Of a stretch of 64,000 nt of DNA, positions 46,421-55,468 are shown one piece after another. The notes under the pieces are model-generated. The model did not search any database, was not told the DNA's origin, and worked only from the letters and a program-made list of their open reading frames with translations. Location of the stretch: the NCBI RefSeq assembly GCF_022347545.1, contig NZ_JAKREW010000003.1:1-64000 (forward strand), given 5' to 3'. The position numbers were made by a program, and so were the translations under genes. Position 1 is the first letter of the stretch, and every line of letters starts with the position of its first letter. This DNA comes from Terribium retamae (GTDB lineage Bacteria; Pseudomonadota; Alphaproteobacteria; Rhizobiales; Rhizobiaceae).

Positions 46421-46903
46421 TCAGATGTTGTCGGGATTGGCTGGTTCGCCTCTCATTTCCGAGCGGTAGTAGCCGTCGCGCAGATTGATGCCGTATTCGA
46501 CATAGGCCTTCATACAGGCCAGCATCTGCGACCAGCCTTCGCAATTGATGTAGGAGCGCTTCCGACCTGCTTCGTCCTCGCGCCAGCCCTCCTCAGCGAT
46601 GGTAACGAAGGTGCCTCCGTCGTCGAGCTGTTCGAAATTCATCTCGATGCGGGTCTTGTAGGAAGACTTGTCGTCCGGTCCGCTGCCGTCCCAGCGCAGG
46701 ACGATGCGGCGCTCGGGCACGACTTCGTCGACTTCGACCGGAATTTCGCCCCACCACACCACCGTGGTGCCGGCGACCAGCGGGGCGGAGGCTCCGCGAA
46801 TGGTGGTAAAATAGCCGCTGAGCTTGGTCGGATTGACGACGGCGTCGAAGACCTCGGAAACGGGTTTTCCGATGCGCCCTGAAACCCTGATTGCGATGGA
46901 CAT
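46421..46903 (-). CDS. SRPBCC (AHSA1-like) protein, first gene of the cluster
   Basis: A 160-residue protein: RVSGRIGKPVSEVFDAVVNP opens, and GWREDEAGRKRSYINCEGWSQMLACMKAYVEYG closes in the usual SRPBCC C-terminal helix. AGGAGG precedes the ATG. It is divergent from the ArsR gene with a 51-bp gap and a palindrome in between, so it heads the six-gene transcript (arsR-SRPBCC pairs are common). Confidence 0.88.
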   Translation of the reverse strand: MSIAIRVSGRIGKPVSEVFDAVVNPTKLSGYFTTIRGASAPLVAGTTVVWWGEIPVEVDEVVPERRIVLRWDGSGPDDKSSYKTRIEMNFEQLDDGGTFVTIAEEGWREDEAGRKRSYINCEGWSQMLACMKAYVEYGINLRDGYYRSEMRGEPANPDNI

Positions 46904-46935
46904 GTCCACAGCCTCCTGCTTGAAATTTCTCCTAT

Positions 46936-46957
46936 CATGTTATAAAAACATAACATG
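46936..46957. promoter_or_regulatory. ArsR-type operator overlapping the ArsR start codon
   Basis: Perfect palindrome CATGTTAT - AAAAAC - ATAACATG; its right arm contains the ATG of the ArsR gene itself. ArsR-family binding sites have this form. Confidence 0.7.
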
Positions 46958-47275
46958 TCAAGCGAAGCAAAAGACGACCATGTTTTCAAGGCCTTGGCAC
47001 ATCCGCGCCGGCGCCTTCTGCTCGACGAACTCAAGGATGGGCCCAAGACGACAGGCGCCTTGTGCGATATCTTCGCCGACATGGATCGCTGTACGGTCAT
47101 GATGCATCTGAAGGTGCTGGAGGAAGCCGGGCTGGTCGTTGCCCGCCGCGAAGGTCGCGAGCGCTGGAACCATCTGGACGCGCTGCCGATCAAGCGTATT
47201 CACGACCGCTGGATCAGCGAGTACGCGACCCATGCCGTCTCGATCCTTGATCGCCTGAAGGCAGATCTGGGCTGA
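46955..47275 (+). CDS. ArsR/SmtB family regulator
   Basis: A 106-residue winged-helix repressor: ALAHPRRRLLLDELKDGPKTTGAL, then RCTVMMHLKVLEEAGLVVARREGRER. Metal-binding cysteine pairs are absent (single Cys residues only), so it probably senses something other than metals. The ATG has no ribosome site and lies inside the operator, which suggests a leaderless transcript or a slightly later start. It controls the divergent SRPBCC/VOC cluster (inference). Confidence 0.87.
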   Translation: MSSEAKDDHVFKALAHPRRRLLLDELKDGPKTTGALCDIFADMDRCTVMMHLKVLEEAGLVVARREGRERWNHLDALPIKRIHDRWISEYATHAVSILDRLKADLG

Positions 47276-47343
47276 TTTTCTTATGCCAAAGGTCCTGGAT
47301 GTAGATTGTTCGCGCCAATGGGCGTGGTGCGCGGTCGCGCGCT

Positions 47344-47370
47344 CCAACGGTCATTCAATATGACCGTTGG
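47344..47370. terminator. Hairpin between arsR and potA-like genes
   Basis: Perfect 10-bp stem CCAACGGTCA / TGACCGTTGG, loop TTCAATA, followed by TATTATT. It separates convergent genes; T tract weak. Confidence 0.6.
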
Positions 47371-47372
47371 TA

Positions 47373-48446
47373 TTATTCTGCCATCGCGACCAGCGCGTCG
47401 CGGTCATAGGCAAGCCGGATAGGCGCTCCGACAGGGATGTCGTCAGCGCCGAAGTCGTTGGTTTCGGTCACCGATAGTGGTTTTTCCAGACCTGGTATCT
47501 CAACGATCAAGTGTGTGATCTCGCCGAAATAGTGCCGCTCGACCACCGTGCCGGACACTTCGTGTTTGGCGGTCGCGCTGTCCCACAACACGCGCAGCCT
47601 CTCCGGCCGGATGCCGAGCGTGGTGCCGCCGCCGCTGCGATCGAAAACCTTCGGCTTTTCCGTCGTGATGCGGCCGAAGCCCAGCGTGTCGACGGTGATC
47701 GAGGAGCCATCTTCCTCGACGATCTCGCCCTTCACGAAATTCATCCCGCCAAGGAAGTCGGCAACCTGACGGTTCACCGGGCGCTGGTAGATTTCCTTCG
47801 GCGAGGCGATCTGGGCGATGCGCCCCCCGAACATCACGGCGATACGATCGGACATGGCAAGCGCTTCATACTGGTCGTGAGTGACCAGGATGAAGGTGAT
47901 GCCGACTGCCTGCTGCAGGCGGCGCAGCTCGACCTGCATCTGTTCGCGCAGTTTCTTGTCCAGCGCCGACAGCGGTTCGTCGAGCAGCAGCACTTTCGGT
48001 CGCATCACCAGCGCGCGGGCCAACGCTACGCGTTGGCGCTGGCCGCCTGAGAGTTCATGTGCGCCCCGCTTGCCGAGACCGTTCAGAGAGACCATGGCAA
48101 GCACTTCGTCGACACGGCGCTTCTCTTCAGCCGGACCGAGCTTCAGCCGCTTCAATCCATAAGCGACGTTCTGCTCGACATTGAGGTGCGGGAAGATAGC
48201 GTAGCTCTGGAACACCATGTTGGTGGGACGCCGATTGGCCGGCACGCCGACCATCTCCTGCCCGCCGACGGCAATGGTGCCGCTGGTGGGGTTGTCGAAG
48301 CCGGCGATCATCCTGAGCAGTGTGGTCTTGCCGCAGCCGGACGGTCCGAGCAGGGAAAAGAACTCGCCTTCGCGGATGGCGAGGCTGCAGTCGTCCAGCG
48401 CCTTGAAGGCACCGTAGCTGCGCGTGACGCTCCTGATTTCGATCAT
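47373..48446 (-). CDS. Polyamine-type ABC transporter ATPase (PotA/PotG-like)
   Basis: A 357-residue ATPase: Walker A GPSGCGKTT at residues 34-42, signature LSGGQRQR, Walker B VLLLDEPLSALD, and a C-terminal TOBE domain beginning near GRITTEKPKVF. The start MIEIRSVTRSYG follows GGAG; longer in-frame starts overlap the permease stop. It is the last gene of a permease-permease-ATPase operon that lacks a binding protein. Confidence 0.92.
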   Translation of the reverse strand: MIEIRSVTRSYGAFKALDDCSLAIREGEFFSLLGPSGCGKTTLLRMIAGFDNPTSGTIAVGGQEMVGVPANRRPTNMVFQSYAIFPHLNVEQNVAYGLKRLKLGPAEEKRRVDEVLAMVSLNGLGKRGAHELSGGQRQRVALARALVMRPKVLLLDEPLSALDKKLREQMQVELRRLQQAVGITFILVTHDQYEALAMSDRIAVMFGGRIAQIASPKEIYQRPVNRQVADFLGGMNFVKGEIVEEDGSSITVDTLGFGRITTEKPKVFDRSGGGTTLGIRPERLRVLWDSATAKHEVSGTVVERHYFGEITHLIVEIPGLEKPLSVTETNDFGADDIPVGAPIRLAYDRDALVAMAE

Positions 48447-48483
48447 CGTGCGCTCCGGGGCGTGGCGATCGGGCATTGGCCGG

Positions 48484-49314
48484 TCAAGCATGCAGAAGTC
48501 CCTCGAACTGGGTGCGTCGCGCAGCGCGGCGGCGCAGGATTTCGGCAATCGACAGAAGCACGAAGGAGCCGACGAGCAACAGCGTACCGAGCGCCAGCAC
48601 GCCCGGCAGCTTGGCTGCGAAACGCAACTGGCCCCAGATGTAGATCGGAAGCGTCGCCTCGGTCCCGGTCAGGAAAAAGGCGATGATGAAATCGTCGAGC
48701 GATATGGTGAAGGAAACAAGCAGGCTGGAGATGATGGCCGGCGTGACCATGGGCAAGGTCACGCGCCGGAAGGTGCCGAAGGCGCTCTCGCCAAGGTCGG
48801 CGGATGCCTCCTCGATGCTGCGGTCGAACCCTTCGAAGCCCGAGGTCAGCACCGACATCGAATAGGGAATGCAGATCAGCACGTGGCCGAGAACGACGGT
48901 GAAGAGCGAGAGGCTCAGGCCCAACTGAAGCATCACCAGAAGCATGGAAATGGCGACAATGACTTCGGGCAGCACCAGCGGCGCCATGATCAGGCCGTGA
49001 ATCGGCCGCCTGCCGGGAAAGCGGTAGCGGGTGATGGCGCGGGCAGCGAGAATGCCGAAGGTCGTGGCAAGGACGGCAGCCGAGACGCCAACGATCAGGC
49101 TGTTCCAGGCGGCGTCGATAAGCGCCGGCGTCTTCGGCAGGTCGCGGTACCATTGCAATGTGGTGCCGGCGAGGGGGAATTTCGGCGAGGCCGAGGTGTT
49201 GATCGAGAAGATCGGCAGAAACACAACCGGCAGATAAAGAAAGCCGATATAGAGGAAAGCGTAGGCGGTGAGCCAGGAACTGCCGCCGGGCAGGAAGCGC
49301 CTGAGAGCAGTCAT
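48484..49314 (-). CDS. ABC transporter permease (PotC-like)
   Basis: A 276-residue inner-membrane permease with six helices. The EAA loop reads EEASADLGESAFGTFRRVTLPM. ATGA overlap (4 bp) with the upstream permease stop shows translational coupling. Together with the partner permease it forms the channel for a polyamine-type substrate. Confidence 0.92.
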   Translation of the reverse strand: MTALRRFLPGGSSWLTAYAFLYIGFLYLPVVFLPIFSINTSASPKFPLAGTTLQWYRDLPKTPALIDAAWNSLIVGVSAAVLATTFGILAARAITRYRFPGRRPIHGLIMAPLVLPEVIVAISMLLVMLQLGLSLSLFTVVLGHVLICIPYSMSVLTSGFEGFDRSIEEASADLGESAFGTFRRVTLPMVTPAIISSLLVSFTISLDDFIIAFFLTGTEATLPIYIWGQLRFAAKLPGVLALGTLLLVGSFVLLSIAEILRRRAARRTQFEGLLHA

Positions 49315-50231
49315 CGTGCCAACCTCGCGACCGCGCGGACGAGAAAGACGACAGCGCCGGCCATCAGACTGACCACGACCATGGTCGTCACCGAAAGGGC
49401 GGCACCCAGCGGCCAATTCGCCGCCTTGCCGAACTGGGCCTGAATGGCATTGGCGATCATGACGCCGTCCTTGCCGCCAACCAGCTTCGGCGTGACATAG
49501 TCGCCGACTGTCGGGATCATGACGATGAGCAATGCCGAGATGACACCTGGGGTCGACAGCGGCAGCGTCACGCGCAGGAAGGAGCGCAGCTGCCCGTCAC
49601 CGAGATCCTTCGCTGCCTCGATCAGGGTGCGGTCGACTTTTTCCAGCGAGACGAAGATCGGCAGGATGGCAAAGGCTGCCCAAGCGTGGGTGAGTGTGAT
49701 GACGACGGCGCTGGTGTTGTAGAGCAGGGCCGTAGAAGGCTCGCTGATCAGGCCCAGGCCCATCAGGCCGGAATTGAGCACGCCGTTGTAGCCGAGGATG
49801 ACCTTCCAAGACATCACACGCAGCAGGTAGCTCGTCCAAAACGGGATGGTGATGAGGAACAGCCACAGGCCCTTGTGACGGCCGCCATGGAAGGAAATGA
49901 AATAGGCGATCGGATAGGCCAGCACCACGGTGAACAGCGACACGAGAAGCGATACGAAAAGCGATCGCCATAAAAGGTCGAGATAAATCGGTTCGGTCAA
50001 CGCGGCGCGGTAATTCTGCAGCGTGAAGGTATGGTCGATGGTGAGGTAGTTCTGCGTCCAGAAGGAATGGGCGAACACCACCAGGATCGGCAGCAAGAGC
50101 AGGATGAGAGCGTAAAGGAAAGTCGGGCTGATCAGGGCCAGGCCCTGGACGGATTCTGATTGCAGAAGCGGTGGCCTTCGCGGGATGCCGTCCGAAGCAA
50201 GCGGTGGCGATCCTTCCGCGGCTGCCGTCAT
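49311..50231 (-). CDS. ABC transporter permease (PotB-like)
   Basis: A 306-residue permease: ISPTFLYALILLLLPILVVF is the first helix, and the EAA loop reads EAAKDLGDGQLRSFLRVTLPL. It leads the operon. It is divergent from a class III aminotransferase across 289 bp that contain a TTGAA/TTCAA palindrome shared with the BetI-like TetR operon. Confidence 0.92.
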   Translation of the reverse strand: MTAAAEGSPPLASDGIPRRPPLLQSESVQGLALISPTFLYALILLLLPILVVFAHSFWTQNYLTIDHTFTLQNYRAALTEPIYLDLLWRSLFVSLLVSLFTVVLAYPIAYFISFHGGRHKGLWLFLITIPFWTSYLLRVMSWKVILGYNGVLNSGLMGLGLISEPSTALLYNTSAVVITLTHAWAAFAILPIFVSLEKVDRTLIEAAKDLGDGQLRSFLRVTLPLSTPGVISALLIVMIPTVGDYVTPKLVGGKDGVMIANAIQAQFGKAANWPLGAALSVTTMVVVSLMAGAVVFLVRAVARLAR

Positions 50232-50430
50232 TGCAGCGCTCCGGGTGCGTATCTGATCGCCGGCCTGGATTGTCCCGCCATGCTGCTTCCCCTTCGGCGC
50301 CGGTCGTTCCCGCTTATCGTCGAGCTCCAGTCACGCAGTGCTCGCGCCGATGTGGCTGTTCTCTTTGCCGGCCTCCATCATCATGGCCGTATCAGCCGGT
50401 TGAAATCAAGCGATATTTCTGCGATGTTGA

Positions 50431-50450
50431 TTGAACAGCCATTCAAAATA
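50431..50450. promoter_or_regulatory. Palindromic operator, site 2 of a dispersed amine regulon
   Basis: TTGAACAGCCATTCAA followed by AATA. It lies between the divergent potBCA-like operon and the aminotransferase, whose start is 71 bp away. The rest of the 289-bp gap shows no gene. Confidence 0.6.
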
Positions 50451-50520
50451 TGGAACAAAAATCCCTGTTTTCCGGCGGATTGATTGGCTTAGAAAACTTG
50501 AAATGGAAGCGAGGCGGGTG

Positions 50521-51939
50521 ATGGCTGCGGTGCGCGAGACAGGAAGCGGTGGGGCGAATGCAGGGATACCGGAAAATGCGGTAGAGATCGCGCGGCGCCA
50601 TCTCGTCCAGCCCTGGCCGGTTGCGGGTTCCGTCGGTGCGGAAGCGCGTGCGCTGATCGATGACGGTGAGGGTGTCTATATCACCGACGGAGACGGCAAG
50701 CGGCTGATCGACGGTCCGGCCGGAATGTGGTGCACCAATCTCGGTCATCGCCGCGAGGAACTCGCACGGGTGATGTACGAGCAGGCGATGCAGCTCTCCT
50801 ACAACACGCCCTGGTACACGATGAATGCGCCCGCAGCGGAGTTGGCGCGGCGTATCGCTGCCGCGGCGCCTGGCGAGCTGAGCCACGTCTTCTTCACCAC
50901 GGGCGGCTCGTCAGCGGTGGAGACGGCGCTGCGTTTCATGCAATTCTACAACAATGTACGCGGTCGGCCGGACAAGAAGCTGATCCTGTCCCGCGGCGGG
51001 GCCTATCACGGCTCGACCTATCTGGCGGCCTCGTTGAATGGCCGTCCACGCGATCGCGACTGGATGGACGGCACCGACGATCTGGTGGTCAAGCTTTCCT
51101 CGCCCGATCCGTTCCGCCGGCCCAAGGGATTGGATGTCAACGCCTTTGCCAACCTGCTGGTCGAGGAGTTCCGCGACAGGATTGCGGCGATCGGTGCAGA
51201 CAAGATCGGTGCCTTCGTCGGCGAACCTGTACAAGCCTCAGGTGGCGTCATCGTGCCGCCGGACGGCTATCTGCAGCGAATCCGCGAAATCTGTCGTGAG
51301 AACGATATCCTCTATATTTCCGACGAGGTGGTGACGGCTTTCGGCCGGCTCGGCCATGTCTTTGCTTCCGGCGACGTGTTCGGGCTCGATCCGGACATGA
51401 TCACCTTCGCCAAGGGTGTCACCTCCGGTTATTTCCCGCTCGGCGGTGTGGTCATTTCCGAGCGGCTGCTGGAGGAACTGCGCCGCTCCAACCATCCCGA
51501 CGCCATGTTCGCGCATGGTCTGACTTATACCAGCCATCCGATCGGCTGCGCGCTGGCGCTGAAGAACCTCGACATCCTGGAGGACGAGGTGCTGGCGCAC
51601 GCACGCGAAGTTGCGCCCTATTTCCAGACACGGCTGAAGACGCTGGAAGACCTGCCGCTGGTCGGCGAGGTACGCGGGTTGGGCCTGATGGCCTGTGTCG
51701 ACTGTGTGGCCGATCGCGAAAGCAAGAATCCGCTGCAACTCGACAAGGCAGTCGGGGCGCGCATCGACGCGCATTGCCACGAACTCGGACTGCTGGTGCG
51801 GCCGCTCATCAACATGTGCGTGATGTCGCCGCCGCTGATCATCACGCACGAGCAGATCGACACGATGGTGGCGATCCTGCGCGAAGGCATCTCGCGCACG
51901 ATGGAGGATTTGCGCCGGGAAGGGTTGTGGCAAGGCTGA
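50521..51939 (+). CDS. Class III aminotransferase (PLP-dependent)
   Basis: A 472-residue enzyme of the omega-amino-acid/putrescine-pyruvate transaminase type. The PLP lysine is K298 in ITFAKGVTSGYFPLGGVV. TTGGSSAVETALRFMQFY and RGGAYHGSTYLAASL hold the cofactor contacts, and ISDEVVTAFGRLG the aspartate. I choose MAAVRETGSG; upstream in-frame ATGs are possible. The divergent Pot-like transporter and SpuC-like length suggest polyamine or omega-amine catabolism (inference). Confidence 0.9.
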   Translation: MAAVRETGSGGANAGIPENAVEIARRHLVQPWPVAGSVGAEARALIDDGEGVYITDGDGKRLIDGPAGMWCTNLGHRREELARVMYEQAMQLSYNTPWYTMNAPAAELARRIAAAAPGELSHVFFTTGGSSAVETALRFMQFYNNVRGRPDKKLILSRGGAYHGSTYLAASLNGRPRDRDWMDGTDDLVVKLSSPDPFRRPKGLDVNAFANLLVEEFRDRIAAIGADKIGAFVGEPVQASGGVIVPPDGYLQRIREICRENDILYISDEVVTAFGRLGHVFASGDVFGLDPDMITFAKGVTSGYFPLGGVVISERLLEELRRSNHPDAMFAHGLTYTSHPIGCALALKNLDILEDEVLAHAREVAPYFQTRLKTLEDLPLVGEVRGLGLMACVDCVADRESKNPLQLDKAVGARIDAHCHELGLLVRPLINMCVMSPPLIITHEQIDTMVAILREGISRTMEDLRREGLWQG

Positions 51940-52027
51940 CGCTGGAGGTTTTTACGGAAACGCCCTAACGTTTGTTTCTATGAGGGTCCGGAGGCAAAAC
52001 CGCCGCACACTTTTGCTGGAATTGCGT

Positions 52028-52234
52028 TCAGCCGTCGCCACCGCCACTATCACCACCGCCATGACTGCCACCGGAATGATGGTCACCGCCGAAATGCGTC
52101 CCGCCATCGCCGGGCACAAGGGAACCGCCGACGAGCGGCACCATGAACCGGCGACTTGAATTGCGATACCTGATGCCGAGGAAGATCGCGACGATGATTG
52201 CGAAGGGGATCGCCAGGTAGAGCCATGCGTTCAT
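52028..52234 (-). CDS. Small membrane protein with Gly/His/Asp-rich tail
   Basis: A 68-residue protein: one N-terminal membrane helix (WLYLAIPFAIIVAIFLGI), a short basic linker, then a tail of Gly with spaced His and Asp (GGDHHSGGSHGGGDSGGGDG). AGGAGG lies upstream. The tail could bind divalent metals. No named family recognised; it resembles small TM-plus-Gly/His proteins of other bacteria only in layout. Confidence 0.65.
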   Translation of the reverse strand: MNAWLYLAIPFAIIVAIFLGIRYRNSSRRFMVPLVGGSLVPGDGGTHFGGDHHSGGSHGGGDSGGGDG

Positions 52235-52333
52235 GGTGCCATCGTCCTCCTGCTAGGCGTCTGACTATCGCACGCCAGTCGAGGTTTGTGGACCCCTTCG
52301 GCGATCGCGGAATATTGAACTCGGTTGTTCGCT

Positions 52334-53221
52334 CTAGGCTGCCGGCTCCTCGACGCTGACGGTCTTGCTCTGCCAGAGCAAGATGAGGCCGGCGAAGACG
52401 ATGAGGGCTGCACCAACGATGGTGGCAGGCCCGGGAACCTCGTTGAAGGCGAGATAGCCGATGATGGCAGCCCCCACGAGCTCGAGATAGACGAGCGGCG
52501 CAAGCACCGACGTTTCGGCAAACCGGAAAGCGACAATCAGCATGAAATGGCCGATCAGGGAAAAGATGCCGACGCCGGCGAAAAAGATGAGGTCGCTCCA
52601 TGCTGGTACCGACCAGGTGAACAGCGCCTGCGGCAGCAGGATCAGTGCCCCGAAGGCGCACTGGAACGCCAGCGTCTTCAGCGGATCACTCTCCAAGGCA
52701 GCCTTGCGGGTGACGATCATGTAGAAGGCGAAGGACAGGCCGGATGCAAGCGCCAGGAGAATGCCCGGCTCAATCGCACCACCCGGCCGCAGGATCACCA
52801 TGGCGCCGGCGAAACCGAGCACCAGGCTAATCCCTTTCAGCAGCGTCATCCGCTCTTTGATGATGAGAACCGACAGCAGCATGCCGAGGATGGGCGCGAT
52901 GAAATAGGCGCTGATGGCGGTCGCCAGCGGAATGAAGGTGATGGCGACAAAATAGAGCGACATTGCCGTCACCAGCAGAATGGTGCGCAGCATATGCGCG
53001 CCGAGGCGTTCAGAGGGGAAGATGTGCCGGCCATGACGTGCGAAGGCGTAAGGAAGCAAGATGATGGTCGCCACCGCATAACGCGCCCAGCCGATGAAGA
53101 GCGGCGAATAGTCGGCACTGAGATATTTCGCCAGTCCGTCGACGATCTGGATGGCAAAGGCCACCGCAGCCATCAGCAGGATGCCTCTGGTTTGCGGGGA
53201 TAGGCCTACGGGTGCGCTCAT
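52334..53221 (-). CDS. DMT superfamily (EamA) transporter
   Basis: A 295-residue protein with ten hydrophobic helices in two EamA halves. The first ends near GFAGAMVILRPGGAI, the second near PATIVGAALIVFAGLILLW. EamA proteins export small metabolites; no substrate can be read. Independent transcription is likely. Confidence 0.9.
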   Translation of the reverse strand: MSAPVGLSPQTRGILLMAAVAFAIQIVDGLAKYLSADYSPLFIGWARYAVATIILLPYAFARHGRHIFPSERLGAHMLRTILLVTAMSLYFVAITFIPLATAISAYFIAPILGMLLSVLIIKERMTLLKGISLVLGFAGAMVILRPGGAIEPGILLALASGLSFAFYMIVTRKAALESDPLKTLAFQCAFGALILLPQALFTWSVPAWSDLIFFAGVGIFSLIGHFMLIVAFRFAETSVLAPLVYLELVGAAIIGYLAFNEVPGPATIVGAALIVFAGLILLWQSKTVSVEEPAA

Positions 53222-53310
53222 GCATGGCTTCTAGCGCGAAGCCTCATACCGTTACAGCCAAACACGTTGATCCAGATCCCGGAGTTCCGGGCGGGACGCT
53301 GCGCTTCGAT

Positions 53311-53332
53311 CCCTTCCCCTGAAGGGGAAGGG
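53311..53332. repeat. Perfect inverted repeat downstream of the PhyH gene
   Basis: CCCTTCCCCT / AGGGGAAGGG with a 2-base loop. No T tract follows on either strand, so it looks more like a REP-type element than a terminator. Confidence 0.6.
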
Positions 53333-53354
53333 GCGCTGACAGAACTACTCGGCC

Positions 53355-54287
53355 TCACCACCGCGTCAGACCGAGCAGCTTCTCGCCGAGCGGTGTCAGG
53401 GTTGCGGTCGTCGCGTTGTGTTTTTCCCACTCACGAGGATCGCCCGGGAAGGCATCGCGCTGCGGATGGTCGAGTTCGCGCCACAGGCGGATGCGTTCCC
53501 GGCGTTCCGATTCATTCTCCCATTCCGCCGGGTGCATGGAAATGTACTGCGCCATGCGCACACGGCTGTCGGAATGGTTCGGGCGCACACCATGGGCGAG
53601 CAGCGAGTTGAAGATCATCAGGTCGCCGGCTTCCATCTCGATGTTGACGGTCTCCAAGCCGGTCATGTCGGGGTGCATCGGATCGCGGTCGGCAGGCTGG
53701 GTTTTTTCCCACGCCTCCAAATCGGAGAACAGCTTCGGTACGCATTGGAAGCCGCCGACATCACCATCTTGCTTCTGCAGGCTGAGCACACCCTGCACGC
53801 CAATCGGCAGCGGGCGGATCGAGGTGTCTACGTCCCAGTGGATGAAGCCGTTGGGATTGCCCTTGACCTTCTTCGGGGGGTTGAGATTGGCCCGGTCGAT
53901 CGTCACCCACAGATCCTCGCGATCCCAGATATCGACGAAGGCGTCGTAGATGCGCCGCTCCATGCGATTGTCCCAGAGATACTGGTGATTGTAGATCTCC
54001 AGCATGCCGGTGTTGTTGAGCTCCTTCATCTTGTGCTCGCGCCGCTGCGGCGCATACCAGGTGGAAGGATCGGCGGGATCCTTCTCATCGAAGCGCCACA
54101 GAAGATCCACCAGACGCTTGACGTTCTCGGCGGGTACCGCCTGACGCACGATGACGTAGCCGTTGGTGATCCAGTGCTGCCAGTCATCTTCCGAAAGCAC
54201 GCGCAGCGGCAGCGTCTTCTCGATATCCTTCAACTGGGTCGACATCGTCGTGGTCGGATGGTGATCTTTTACGGCTGCTGCTTGCAT
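53355..54287 (-). CDS. Phytanoyl-CoA dioxygenase (PhyH) family protein
   Basis: A 310-residue Fe(II)/2-oxoglutarate-dependent oxygenase. The metal motif starts FIHWDVDTS (HxD), and the distal His and the 2-oxoglutarate Arg are in HGVRPNHSDSRVRM. Substrate unknown; it lacks the ectoine-hydroxylase signature. The start MQAAAVKDHH follows GGGAGAG. Divergent from an AraC regulator that likely controls it. Confidence 0.9.
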   Translation of the reverse strand: MQAAAVKDHHPTTTMSTQLKDIEKTLPLRVLSEDDWQHWITNGYVIVRQAVPAENVKRLVDLLWRFDEKDPADPSTWYAPQRREHKMKELNNTGMLEIYNHQYLWDNRMERRIYDAFVDIWDREDLWVTIDRANLNPPKKVKGNPNGFIHWDVDTSIRPLPIGVQGVLSLQKQDGDVGGFQCVPKLFSDLEAWEKTQPADRDPMHPDMTGLETVNIEMEAGDLMIFNSLLAHGVRPNHSDSRVRMAQYISMHPAEWENESERRERIRLWRELDHPQRDAFPGDPREWEKHNATTATLTPLGEKLLGLTRW

Positions 54288-54417
54288 GGCGTTCTCTCCC
54301 TGGCTGATGCCCAAGTGAGGGCATGAGTGGAAGAATAGCGAGACGAGCAAGGCAATGTTGTCCTGCACCAGCGAATTTTGATACTATTCTGGCGTTTATG
54401 ACTACGAGCAGCGCCGC

Positions 54418-55278
54418 ATGAAGCCCTATCTTGAACGGGTGCCACCGAGCCCCGACGCCTCCTGGAGCATGCTGAACCGGCGCCTCGACGACGGCATCCC
54501 GTTTCAATGGCATCACCATCCCGAGCTCGAACTGACCTTGACGCTGAATTCGCGCGGGCACCGTTTCATCGGAGATCACGTCGGCACCTTCGACGGTATC
54601 GATCTGGTTCTGGTCGGTTCCAACCTGCCTCACACATGGTCGTCTTCGGAGAAACTGGACCCCACCCTCCCGCATGTGGCGTTGGTGGTGTGGTTCCGGC
54701 AGGAATGGATCGAAGCGATCACCAAATCGTCGGTAGAGCTTGGCGCTGTCGCCGCGCTTGTCGCCGGCGCCGGCACAGGGCTGCGCTTCTCGAAAGCGTC
54801 GGCTATCGCACTTGCCGACGATTTTGAGCGGTTGTTCGAGTTGCCGGCGCCGGAGCGGCTTCTTGCCATGCTCGCCATCCTCAACAGGCTGGCGTACGAT
54901 GCCGAAGCTGAGCCCCTTTCCAGCGAGGCGCTGGTGCCGATGGAGCGGGATGCGGGTGCCGAGCGCATCGACCGTGTGCTGACCCACATCCATCAATCCT
55001 ATGCGCGGGAAATCCGGCTGGAGGAACTTGCCGGCATCGCTGCGCTCAGCGTTTCGGGGACGCACCGGCTGTTTCGCCGGCACATGCGCGCGACGATTTC
55101 AGACTACATCATCCGCCTGCGCATCGGCGACGCCTGCGCGCGCCTGTCAGGAACGAACCAGCCGATCCAGCACATCGCGAGTGCGATCGGGTACGGCTCA
55201 TTCGCCAACTTCAACAGGCATTTCCGTCGCCTGCGCGGTATGTCGCCTCGCGACTACCGCGCAAAGTTCAGATCTTAG
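54418..55278 (+). CDS. AraC family regulator
   Basis: A 286-residue regulator: a cupin-like sensor half (PFQWHHHPELELTLTLNSRGHRFIGD) and a C-terminal double HTH, of which SYAREIRLEELAGIAALSVSGTHRLF and IQHIASAIGYGSFANFNRHFRRL are the two HTHs. Likely activates the divergent PhyH gene (130-bp gap). Confidence 0.9.
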   Translation: MKPYLERVPPSPDASWSMLNRRLDDGIPFQWHHHPELELTLTLNSRGHRFIGDHVGTFDGIDLVLVGSNLPHTWSSSEKLDPTLPHVALVVWFRQEWIEAITKSSVELGAVAALVAGAGTGLRFSKASAIALADDFERLFELPAPERLLAMLAILNRLAYDAEAEPLSSEALVPMERDAGAERIDRVLTHIHQSYAREIRLEELAGIAALSVSGTHRLFRRHMRATISDYIIRLRIGDACARLSGTNQPIQHIASAIGYGSFANFNRHFRRLRGMSPRDYRAKFRS

Positions 55279-55362
55279 CGGTCTGCATACCGATCACGGA
55301 CTGATCAATGCGTGGCTCTCTCTGCCCGCACCAGCGCGCCGGTTGGGCGCCAGCCGTCGCCG

Positions 55363-55468
55363 CTAGAGCATTTTGTAGCCAGGTGGAATCACTTGGCGTT
55401 ACAAAAATGCGACGAAAACAAAAACTTAGAGCGTTTCCGCGTTTCCGTGAAAAACGGAAACGCTCTAG
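55363..55468. repeat. Composite palindromic intergenic repeat (Bru-RS-like)
   Basis: A 106-bp element bounded by CTAG, with two adjacent palindromes. The first pairs GCATTTTGTA with TACAAAAATGC around GCCAGGTG/CACTTGGC. The second is a 13-bp perfect arm TAGAGCGTTTCCG with its complement. Size and form resemble the ~105-bp Bru-RS palindromes of Brucella. It fills the 186-bp gap between AraC and Rieske genes and overlaps the last codons of the latter by 4 bp. A degenerate copy is at 20242. Confidence 0.75.

Noticed and set aside
47344..47370. CATTCAATAT inside a hairpin next to the potA-like stop as a fourth amine operator
   Set aside because: The TTGAA left half is missing and the element is a stem-loop between convergent genes, so a terminator is more likely.
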